A stretch of 11,991 nucleotides of DNA from a bacterium (GTDB lineage Bacteria; Patescibacteriota; Patescibacteriia; UBA2591; JAGGZP01): NCBI GenBank assembly GCA_021161965.1, contig JAGGZP010000078.1:1-11991 (forward strand), read 5' to 3'. A model generated the notes under the pieces. It was given only the letters and a program-made list of their open reading frames with translations, ran no database searches and had not been told where the DNA came from. Made by a program: the position numbers and the translations under genes. This document shows, piece by piece, positions 6,948 to 11,991 of the stretch; within the stretch, counting starts at the first letter, position 1, and every line of letters starts with the position of its first letter.

Positions 6948-7523
6948 ATGAATCTTCTACGGAAGAAAAAAATACTCTTATTACTAGTTTCAGTACTACT
7001 TTTTTTGATTATTGGAATAGTAGTAAATAAAAAAAATAAAATAAATTTTAAATTTCATAAAACTTCAAGAATTAAATTAGCTTCGACAACAACAGTAATT
7101 CTTCACCTAGAAGTCAAACCAGGAATATTATCAGGAAATTTATCTTTTAGAAAAAAATTGTTACCGGATAAAGAAACGTGGCAAAGTGGCAATTTAAAAG
7201 AACAAAAATTTTTAGATATTTTTGTTAGAGATCATCGGGCGATATTAACTGGTTGGCATGCAATTCTTTGTGCACAGATGGTTTCTTCGAATAAACCAGT
7301 TAGTTTGAGTTTATCTGACGTAAAAATAATTCCTATCGGACGTTCTTCAATAGAGAAATTATCTAAATCTATTAGTAAGGAAAATATAGGTCCCAATTGT
7401 GTTTCTATTGTTTCAGTGCCATTTGGTTATGGTCGAGGAAATTTTTTACTTCAGCCAGTATTAAATATTCATTTCATTCCTGAAGAGAATAATCAAATTA
7501 TTTTTAGTTTAATTTTGATATGA
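6948..7523 (+). CDS. membrane-anchored, divergent WxL-like protein (copy 2)
   Basis: This 191-residue protein has a basic N-terminus (MNLLRKKK), a hydrophobic segment at about 9-26 and no clear signal peptidase site, so it is probably anchored by its N-terminus with the rest outside. The external part aligns with the WxL-like neighbours at two places: FVRDHRAILTGWHAI (92-106) against KIKDHRAGTPAGWSV of copy 1, and GYGRGNF (160-166) against GYGRGRF. The final 20 residues (LNIHFIP to ILI) can be laid over the C-terminal strand of copy 1 without gaps, but the APGTY turn and all WxL residues there are lost. It is therefore a diverged paralogue. Eight bases separate it from the DUF916-like gene, and its stop overlaps the next start (ATGA). 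It may be an adaptor or pseudo-subunit rather than a wall binder. Function is unknown. Confidence 0.62.
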   Translation: MNLLRKKKILLLLVSVLLFLIIGIVVNKKNKINFKFHKTSRIKLASTTTVILHLEVKPGILSGNLSFRKKLLPDKETWQSGNLKEQKFLDIFVRDHRAILTGWHAILCAQMVSSNKPVSLSLSDVKIIPIGRSSIEKLSKSISKENIGPNCVSIVSVPFGYGRGNFLLQPVLNIHFIPEENNQIIFSLILI

Positions 7524-8152
7524 CAGGCAACATCAATTTTATTTCTCCCCAAAAAATTAAAGATAATAATATTCAGAACAAAAATCATCCGGGAAATAAA
7601 AAAATTGGGTGGTTGCTTTTTGTTTTTGCTTTAATCGGATTAGTTATTGGGCTCGGATTGAATAGTTTGCGACCGAATAATACTATTGGAAAAGTTGATT
7701 ATAATATATCATTACAAATTGCTCATCGTTCTTTTGATCCTTCCTTAGAAATTATTTCACCAGGAGAGGATTTAAGTAATCTTTCTGTTTCGCTTTTACC
7801 TGGTCAAAAGATAGAAAAATATTTTTATTTAAAAGTAAAAAGTCCAGGTGCCTGGCGTCTCTTTGCTTATTTAGAAAATAAAAAAAAGATAACTGACGCC
7901 CAATTATTAGAAGATTTTCCTAGCGTAATGTTATCGGGATCAGTGTCAGCAACTGAATCAGCAATTAAGATTAAGGATAATTCTGTGCCGCTTATACCGA
8001 ACAACGGCAATGTAGAAATAGCATCTGGCGGACCAACAAATTCAGAAGGTGTACTAATTAAATTTTTACTTACGATAAGTTCAAAAAGTAACAAAAGTTT
8101 TAATGAGTTAATTGGAGATCTTGGATTTAATTTGGTTCAAGTACAAGATTAA
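7520..8152 (+). CDS. membrane-anchored extracytoplasmic protein of unknown family in the WxL-like operon
   Basis: I do not recognise this 210-residue protein. It has a hydrophilic N-terminus of about 28 residues, one transmembrane helix at about 29-49 (WLLFVFALIGLVIGLGL), then an external part of about 160 residues. That part looks beta-rich: SLLPGQKIEKYFYLKVKSPG (91-110) has the 'PGxxxxxxFxLKxxxPG' look of beta-sandwich surface domains, and there is a Gly/Ser/Asn-rich stretch at 160-176. The long cytoplasmic N-terminus predicts an N-in/C-out single-pass protein, unlike the cleaved WxL-like proteins. It lacks the DHRxxxxGW and GYGxG landmarks. The start overlaps the previous stop (ATGA), and the next gene begins two bases after its stop, so it is firmly part of the operon and probably works with the surface complex. 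Confidence 0.55.
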   Translation: MTGNINFISPQKIKDNNIQNKNHPGNKKIGWLLFVFALIGLVIGLGLNSLRPNNTIGKVDYNISLQIAHRSFDPSLEIISPGEDLSNLSVSLLPGQKIEKYFYLKVKSPGAWRLFAYLENKKKITDAQLLEDFPSVMLSGSVSATESAIKIKDNSVPLIPNNGNVEIASGGPTNSEGVLIKFLLTISSKSNKSFNELIGDLGFNLVQVQD

Positions 8153-8154
8153 GA

Positions 8155-8799
8155 ATGGTTAAAGTTAAAAAAATATCTATTTTTTTATTTTTATTAATCT
8201 TAACTCCCACTTCTTTGATTTTAGCAAAGGAATTGATTCGGATTGAAAAAATACCAACTCCGATGCCGGTTATTACCGGTCCTTTTTATAAAGCAAAAAT
8301 ATGGACTCAAGATAAGAATATTTCTGAATTTACTAAGAATGTATTATCTAGTCAAACATTGGCATCCGGTCGGTTATATCTTTTTGCGCCATCCGGCGCT
8401 GATTTTAGCGATGTAAATTTAAACGAAATTTCAGGTGAGGGTATTGTTTCTCAAGCAGATATCCGGAGTGTTGTTTTAGTAGATTTACGAAGAGATAAAC
8501 CTGGCTGGACAGTTACAGCAACTTGTACTCATTTTATTAATGAAGATGGTGATATTATTGATGTAAACAATTTAATCATTGATCCTCAAAAAATTGTTGC
8601 AATATGGGGCTCCTTAGATGGCGTAAATAAGGGTCCAGAACATAATTTTACCGGCCCAAATGACCCGGCTCTTTTAATGCAGGCATTACCTGGTTATGGT
8701 AAAGGGATCTATGTACAATATGAGATTTTGAAATTATTTATTGATGTTTCTACTGCCCCAGGAACATATACAGCAACAATGACTTTCACTGTTCAATAA
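8155..8799 (+). CDS. secreted WxL-domain-like surface protein (copy 3)
   Basis: This is a 214-residue exported protein with a signal peptide at about 1-24 (MVKVKK, hydrophobic core, LILA). A proline-rich linker (IPTPMPVITGP, 33-43) follows, then a beta domain related to copy 1: DVNLNEI (86-92), VVLVDLRRDKPGWTVTA (106-122), GSLDGVNKG (152-160), GYGKGIY (180-186) and LFIDVSTAPGTYTATMTFTV (194-213). The C-terminal pattern 'PGTYTATMTFTV' is close to the classical WxL ending 'AGTYTATLTWTL' with the tryptophan replaced by phenylalanine. It starts two bases after the previous stop and has no Shine-Dalgarno site. It is the last gene of the operon; terminator hairpins begin eight bases after its stop. 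Likely a second cell-surface WxL-type subunit partnered by the DUF916-like protein. Confidence 0.72.
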   Translation: MVKVKKISIFLFLLILTPTSLILAKELIRIEKIPTPMPVITGPFYKAKIWTQDKNISEFTKNVLSSQTLASGRLYLFAPSGADFSDVNLNEISGEGIVSQADIRSVVLVDLRRDKPGWTVTATCTHFINEDGDIIDVNNLIIDPQKIVAIWGSLDGVNKGPEHNFTGPNDPALLMQALPGYGKGIYVQYEILKLFIDVSTAPGTYTATMTFTVQ

Positions 8800-8806
8800 G
8801 ATTTTT

Positions 8807-8840
8807 GGAGGTCCGACCTTCGTAAGGAGGTCGGACCTCC
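8807..8840 (+). repeat. long palindrome 1 downstream of the surface-protein operon
   Basis: GGAGGTCCGACC (8807-8818) and GGTCGGACCTCC (8829-8840) are perfectly complementary. The stem extends inward by three more pairs (one U-G) to a GUAA loop at 8822-8825, which is a GNRA tetraloop, giving about 15 pairs. Each arm is itself nearly palindromic: AAGGAGGTC-G-GACCTCCTT spans 8824-8842. The U-tract after it is weak (TTAATT), so it may act as a mobile or regulatory palindrome, an mRNA 3' stabiliser, or the first of two terminators. Confidence 0.85.
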
Positions 8841-8848
8841 TTAATTCT

Positions 8849-8873
8849 AAAGAGGTGCGAACGCACCTCTTTT
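8849..8873 (+). terminator. rho-independent terminator of the surface-protein operon (palindrome 2)
   Basis: AAAGAGGTGC (from 8849) pairs with GCACCTCTTT (ending 8872) around a GAAC loop (8859-8862), giving a ten-pair stem with a strong G/C core. It is followed by TTAATTT. This is a convincing intrinsic terminator 50 bases after the last WxL-like gene. Confidence 0.8.
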
Positions 8874-8878
8874 AATTT

Positions 8879-8905
8879 AGGAAGTTCGACTTCTTAGAAC
8901 TTCTT
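8879..8905 (+). repeat. palindrome 3, diverged relative of palindrome 1
   Basis: GAAGTTC (8881-8887) pairs with GAACTTC (8897-8903), extendable to nine pairs at 8879-8905. Its left arm contains a smaller inverted repeat, GAAGT-TCG-ACTTC (8881-8893), whose core AAGTTCGACTT resembles AGGTCCGACCT at 8809-8819 in palindrome 1. TTCTTAAGAA (8901-8910) is a further perfect palindrome at its edge, followed by T-rich sequence. Confidence 0.6.
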
Positions 8906-8933
8906 AAGAACTAATTTTTTAAGATTTTTTGTT

Positions 8934-8953
8934 TGGAATAAACTGGAATAGAC
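8934..8953. repeat. short tandem direct repeat
   Basis: TGGAATAAAC (8934-8943) is followed directly by TGGAATAGAC (8944-8953), a ten-base repeat with one mismatch. AAGCAA also recurs at 8955-8960 and 8979-8984. It lies in the gap between the terminators and the next promoter. Its role is unknown and it may be chance. Apart from this and the palindromes I see nothing else between 8906 and 9026. Confidence 0.4.
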
Positions 8954-9026
8954 TAAGCAACTAATTGACTATATAACCAAGCAATTAACTTTTTTACTTT
9001 TTAAACCTGATTTACCAAATATTATC

Positions 9027-9054
9027 TTGCTCATTTTGTTAAAGGTGCTATAAT
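9027..9054 (+). promoter_or_regulatory. extended -10 promoter for the glycosyltransferase/ligase pair
   Basis: A perfect TATAAT (9049-9054) is preceded by TGC (9046-9048), forming a full extended -10. TTGCTC at 9027-9032 is a partial -35, 16 bases upstream. Transcription would begin near 9061, leaving only about 16 bases before the ATG at 9077 and no strong Shine-Dalgarno site. Confidence 0.7.
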
Positions 9055-9076
9055 TATATTGGATAAATAGATTTTT

Positions 9077-9970
9077 ATGGACTTATCAATAATTGTTGTT
9101 AACTGGAATGTAAGACCCCTTTTGGAGTTGTGTTTGGATTCAATATATAATCAGACAAAAGGAATAACTTACGAAGTTATTGTTATTGATAATGCCTCAA
9201 TTGATGGAAGTAGAGAATTTCTTCAAGCAGAAAAAAAGTTCCACAAAAATTTAAAAGTAATTTTAAATGAGAGAAATCTTGGTTTTGCGCGAGCAAATAA
9301 TCAAGGCCTGAAATTGGCACAAGGCCGTTACATTCTTTTTCTTAATCCTGATACCCAAATTTTAGATAATGCTTTATTCAAATCTGTTAAGTTTATGGAT
9401 GAACATAACGATGTTGGAATACTAGGTGTGCAGTTGTTAGATAATAATAAGAAAATCCAACCGTCAGTTAGAACGTTTCCAACAATTGGATCACAATCTT
9501 TGATTTTACTTAAATTACATCATCTTTTTCCCAAAATACCTGTGTTAAGAAGATATTTTCTTTATGACTTCAATTATCAAAAGTTACAAGAAGTGGATCA
9601 GGTGATGGGTGCATTTTTAATGACTAGAAAAAAAATAATTGATAAAATTGGCGGATTTGATGAAAATTTTTTCCTTTGGTTTGAGGAAGTTGATTTTTGT
9701 AAGAGGGTTAAAGAGAACAAATGGAAAGTTGTTTATAATCCAGAAATAAAAATTTTACATTACGGCCATCAATCTTTTCGTCAAGCTATGCCAGTTGAAA
9801 AACAAAAAATTTACAATAAGAGTATGTTTTTCTATTTTAAAAAGCATTATCCTTTATCAAAAATATATTTTCTCTATTTATTACAATATATAAGTTTGAT
9901 TTTAGCTTGGCTTTTTCAATTATTTAATTTCCGAAGAAAAAAGCGAATTATTCCGAGAGTAAATGTTTAA
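9077..9970 (+). CDS. family 2 glycosyltransferase, rhamnosyltransferase (WbbL)-like
   Basis: This 297-residue inverting GT-A glycosyltransferase transfers a sugar from a nucleotide donor to a growing surface glycan at the cytoplasmic face of the membrane. Seen: the N-terminal strand and nucleotide-binding start SIIVVNWN (4-11), EVIVIDNASIDGS (33-45), RNLGFARANNQGL (66-78), the metal-site strand YILFLNPDT (85-93), the acceptor loop VMGAFLMTRK (176-185), and GGFDENFFLWFEEVDFCKR (192-210) with the probable base in EEVDF. This set is typical of the WbbL-like rhamnosyltransferase group, but the donor sugar cannot be read from sequence. A hydrophobic segment at about 263-283 and a basic tail suggest membrane association. 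It has its own extended -10 promoter and overlaps the next gene by eight bases, so the two form one unit. Confidence 0.9.
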   Translation: MDLSIIVVNWNVRPLLELCLDSIYNQTKGITYEVIVIDNASIDGSREFLQAEKKFHKNLKVILNERNLGFARANNQGLKLAQGRYILFLNPDTQILDNALFKSVKFMDEHNDVGILGVQLLDNNKKIQPSVRTFPTIGSQSLILLKLHHLFPKIPVLRRYFLYDFNYQKLQEVDQVMGAFLMTRKKIIDKIGGFDENFFLWFEEVDFCKRVKENKWKVVYNPEIKILHYGHQSFRQAMPVEKQKIYNKSMFFYFKKHYPLSKIYFLYLLQYISLILAWLFQLFNFRRKKRIIPRVNV

Positions 9971-11450
9971 AGATAAAAACAAAAAATTTAGTTTAGTATT
10001 TAAAAGTAAATTTTTTCGTCTAGTTTTACTTTTTTTTATTTTAGCCGAAGAGTTATCTTTGTTTAGTTATCTCAAACCAGGCGCGGAACGTTTTATTTTT
10101 ATAATAATTAGTTTGATAGCAGTATTTTTAACTTTGAGAAAGTTAGAATATGGCCTTTACCTTATTCTTGGTGAGTTGTTTATTGGTTCAAAAGGATATC
10201 TTTTTTACTTTAATTTTTCGAGATTTTCAATCTCTATTCGTTTAGCTCTATTTATTATTGTTTTTATTATTTGGATTATTAGATTAGCTCAGAATAAAAT
10301 TTCTTTTAAAAAAATTTTAAAATTAAAGTTTTTTGATTCGTATATTTTACTTTTTTTAATTTTGTCCTGGGGATTAATTTGGGGTGCGTTTCGAAAAAAT
10401 TCATTTAAAAATATTTTTTTTGATGCGAATGCTTGGTTATTTTTTTTAATGTTTTTTGTTTTTCTAACAGTTATTAAGAATTGGCAGCAAATTAAGAGAA
10501 TTATTCAGATTGGTTTTGCGGCGATGATTGATATTTTTTTAAAAACTACATTTTTATTCATTATATTTTCTCGCGGATCAGAATTTATCAAACCAATATT
10601 TTATTATTGGTTAAGAGCAACAGGGGTTGGTGAAATTACACAGATTTCTTCTTGTGCTTCAAGAATTTTTATTCAATCACAAATTTATTCTTTAATTTTC
10701 TTTTTTATTGTTTTATCATTTTGGTTATTTAATCAAAAAAAATGGAAATTATTTTATTCTTTGATTTTTATAACAAGTTTTCCAGTTTTGGTTAGTTTTT
10801 CCCGAAGTTTTTGGCTTGGTTTGACTGTCGGTTTAGTTGTTTTTTTTGTTGGATTGAAAATTAAAAAATTTTTGCATTGGCGAAAAACTTTACTTGTTTT
10901 ATCTAAATTATTTTTAGTATTTTTTATTGAACTAATTTTAATTTTTATTTTAGTTACGCCTTTTGAGGGAATTAATTTAGCAAAAAATAGATTAAAAACT
11001 AATGAGCCCGCGATTTCAAACAGGGTGGCTGAGTTAAAACCATTATTTAGAAAAATTGCTCAACACCCTTTAATTGGTTCTGGTTTTGGAACAACAATAA
11101 CTTATAAACCAAAAGACCCTCGAACAATTGAAAAATATGGAAATAAATATACTACCTACGCTTTTGAGTGGGGTTATTTAGATATTTGTGTAAAGATAGG
11201 ATTGATTGGTTTGGCTATTTACCTATTTTTAATCTTTAAAATCTGGCGAAATGGCTGGCAAATATTTAGTCCACCATTGGATAATAAAAAGATTTTGATT
11301 TTTGGCTTGATTACCTCCTTGGTTGCGTTACTTGTAGTTAATTTAACTAGTCCTTATTTAAACCATCCTTTAGGTATCAGTTATATTATTCTTTGTACAA
11401 CAATTTTAACAATTTATTATAATAAAAAGGCCGAAGATTTCGGCCTATGA
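9963..11450 (+). CDS. O-antigen ligase/polymerase-like membrane protein (Wzy/WaaL family, PF04932 type)
   Basis: This 495-residue polytopic membrane protein has about ten or more hydrophobic segments. Proteins of this family either polymerise undecaprenyl-linked repeat units (Wzy) or transfer a finished glycan to an acceptor (ligase) on the outer face of the membrane. Supporting landmarks: FSRSFWLGLTVG (279-290), like 'SRGAWLGLxxG'; a large external loop at about 333-405 containing SNRVAELKPLFRKIAQHPLI and GSGFG (352-376), like 'RxxxWxxAxxxxxxxPLxGxGxG'; and FEWGYLDICVKIGLIGLAIY (401-420), like 'HNxYLxxxxExGLIGL'. It overlaps the glycosyltransferase by eight bases. The 3' end overlaps the convergent minus-strand gene by six bases, and its last codons lie within that gene's terminator. 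Polymerase and ligase cannot be told apart by sequence alone; an outer-membrane LPS role is unlikely if this is a CPR cell. Confidence 0.85.
   Translation: MFKDKNKKFSLVFKSKFFRLVLLFFILAEELSLFSYLKPGAERFIFIIISLIAVFLTLRKLEYGLYLILGELFIGSKGYLFYFNFSRFSISIRLALFIIVFIIWIIRLAQNKISFKKILKLKFFDSYILLFLILSWGLIWGAFRKNSFKNIFFDANAWLFFLMFFVFLTVIKNWQQIKRIIQIGFAAMIDIFLKTTFLFIIFSRGSEFIKPIFYYWLRATGVGEITQISSCASRIFIQSQIYSLIFFFIVLSFWLFNQKKWKLFYSLIFITSFPVLVSFSRSFWLGLTVGLVVFFVGLKIKKFLHWRKTLLVLSKLFLVFFIELILIFILVTPFEGINLAKNRLKTNEPAISNRVAELKPLFRKIAQHPLIGSGFGTTITYKPKDPRTIEKYGNKYTTYAFEWGYLDICVKIGLIGLAIYLFLIFKIWRNGWQIFSPPLDNKKILIFGLITSLVALLVVNLTSPYLNHPLGISYIILCTTILTIYYNKKAEDFGL
11424..11446 (-). terminator. rho-independent terminator for the DUF218 gene, inside the convergent gene's 3' end
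   Basis: On the minus strand AGGCCGAA (11446-11439) pairs with TTCGGCCT (11435-11428) around an ATC loop, followed by TTTTATT. It is an eight-pair stem with a G/C core and a good U-tract. It overlaps the DUF218 stop codon (11445-11447) and also encodes the KAEDFG tail of the ligase on the plus strand. In the plus direction the following sequence is only mildly T-rich, so it would be a weaker terminator there. Confidence 0.8.
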
Positions 11451-11936
11451 GATTTTCATTAATTTAATAGAAATTTTTCGCGGCTTTTCCCAGCCAATTA
11501 AATTTAAGAAGTCAAGAATACATTTTAATGGTTCAAACAAGGCATTTTTAAGAGATGAGATGGTAAAGATCCAAACCGGTAAAATTTTTATTTTCGGCTT
11601 TGTTACAAGTTTTTTTCGAAAGAAGTAGTAAATCATTAGAATTCTTGGCAAATGGTACCAACTCGAACAGAAGGTTATTTCTTCCCAAAAATAAAATCTT
11701 GGCAAGCCATAAAACAAATTGTCCAAAGTTGTTTTAGAATGATTTTCAACTATAATATTTTTAATTCCATCCTTTAATGCTTCTTGCATCATTTTTATTG
11801 CCGAACCAATTCCTGTAAAAATTAGAATTTCATTATCGTTATTTTTCTTAAGGTAATATTGAGAAGCCTTTATATACCTTGCTTTTGTTTCACCGATAAA
11901 GTTTTTTTCGCAACCAAAAATTAAAATTGCTTTCAA
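11445..11936 (-). CDS. DUF218 (YdcF/ElyC/SanA-like) family protein
   Basis: This 163-residue protein matches the DUF218 fold (PF02698). Seen: AILIFGCE (3-10) as the first strand, KARYIKASQYYLKK (18-31), the second strand with ILIFTGIGS (37-45), MMQEALKDGIKNIIVENHSKTTLDNL (49-74), which holds the family hallmark 'ExxSxxTxxN', and ITFCSSWYHLPRILM (87-101), equivalent to 'VTSAxHxPRA'. Family members in E. coli (ElyC, SanA) affect envelope integrity and lipid-carrier or polysaccharide metabolism, but the biochemical reaction is not settled; YdcF binds S-adenosylmethionine. There is no N-terminal membrane helix here, so this copy should be cytoplasmic. The start is TTG with AGGAGG four bases upstream, and a perfect promoter precedes it. 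It is the only minus-strand gene and the only one with a strong Shine-Dalgarno site, facing the polysaccharide operon tail to tail. Confidence 0.82.
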   Translation of the reverse strand: MKAILIFGCEKNFIGETKARYIKASQYYLKKNNDNEILIFTGIGSAIKMMQEALKDGIKNIIVENHSKTTLDNLFYGLPRFYFWEEITFCSSWYHLPRILMIYYFFRKKLVTKPKIKILPVWIFTISSLKNALFEPLKCILDFLNLIGWEKPRKISIKLMKIS

Positions 11937-11940
11937 TTTT

Positions 11941-11946
11941 CCTCCT
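11941..11946 (-). promoter_or_regulatory. strong Shine-Dalgarno site deciding the TTG start of the DUF218 gene
   Basis: AGGAGG on the minus strand lies four bases before the TTG start (11936-11934). The flanking bases AAAATTG-AAAG-CAATTTT (11940-11923) can fold so that the start codon sits in a weak seven-pair stem. No other ribosome binding site in the window is this clear. Confidence 0.75.
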
Positions 11947-11963
11947 TTTTATTATTTTAATAA

Positions 11964-11991
11964 ATTATATTTAAAATTTTATTTATGTCAA
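11964..11991 (-). promoter_or_regulatory. perfect-consensus sigma70 promoter of the DUF218 gene
   Basis: Reading the minus strand, TTGACA (11991-11986) and TATAAT (11969-11964) are both exact consensus hexamers, 16 bases apart. Transcription should begin near 11957, giving a leader of about 20 bases that holds the Shine-Dalgarno site. The -35 touches the window edge. Confidence 0.85.

Noticed and set aside
5351..8799. Sortase-type LPXTG anchors in the surface proteins
   Set aside because: None of the five proteins ends in an LPXTG-like motif, hydrophobic stretch and basic tail in the required order. The DUF916-like protein has a normal membrane anchor without the sorting motif.
8807..8905. 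CRISPR array or insertion-sequence ends
   Set aside because: There are only three unequal palindromes, with no regular direct repeats and spacers, and no transposase or target-site duplication nearby.

Overview
The window is AT-rich (roughly 30% G+C by eye), densely packed bacterial DNA. Genes overlap by 4-8 bases or sit a few bases apart, almost none has a clear Shine-Dalgarno site, and TGA is used as a stop codon in several ATGA stop/start overlaps, so the genetic code is the normal one (not the TGA=Gly code of Gracilibacteria/Absconditabacteria). The gene content (compact cell-wall genes, PHP-type PolX, a DUF916/WxL-like surface cluster, polysaccharide genes) and the protein style suggest a member of the Candidate Phyla Radiation (Patescibacteria). 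That placement is inference; no rRNA or other phylogenetic marker is present.

Layout. (1) 1-4909, plus strand: the 3' part of murD, then ftsW, then DNA polymerase X, then a membrane-embedded, cellulose-synthase-like family 2 glycosyltransferase. Overlaps couple murD to ftsW and polX to the glycosyltransferase. (2) 4910-5350: a perfect DnaA-box sequence, a promoter, a hairpin-rich leader that includes a UACG tetraloop, and a small four-cysteine zinc-ribbon gene. (3) 5314-8873: a self-contained operon with its own promoter and terminator. It holds five secreted or membrane proteins: two WxL-like proteins, one divergent WxL-like paralogue, one DUF916/DUF3324-like membrane protein (the WxL-interacting type) and one membrane-anchored protein of unknown family. 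(4) 8807-8905: three consecutive palindromes ending the operon. (5) 9027-11450: a promoter, a rhamnosyltransferase-like family 2 glycosyltransferase and a Wzy/WaaL-type O-antigen ligase/polymerase. (6) 11445-11991, minus strand: a DUF218 (YdcF/ElyC-like) gene with a perfect-consensus promoter and strong ribosome binding site, ending in a terminator that lies inside the convergent ligase gene.

Taken together, the window is a cell-envelope region: peptidoglycan precursor synthesis and polymerisation (MurD, FtsW), surface polysaccharide synthesis (two glycosyltransferases and a ligase/polymerase), and a WxL-like protein system that probably decorates the outer surface. The WxL-like operon is the most interesting element. 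It looks like a counterpart of the Firmicutes WxL/DUF916 loci, reduced to five small proteins, with no sortase and no LPXTG anchor in view.
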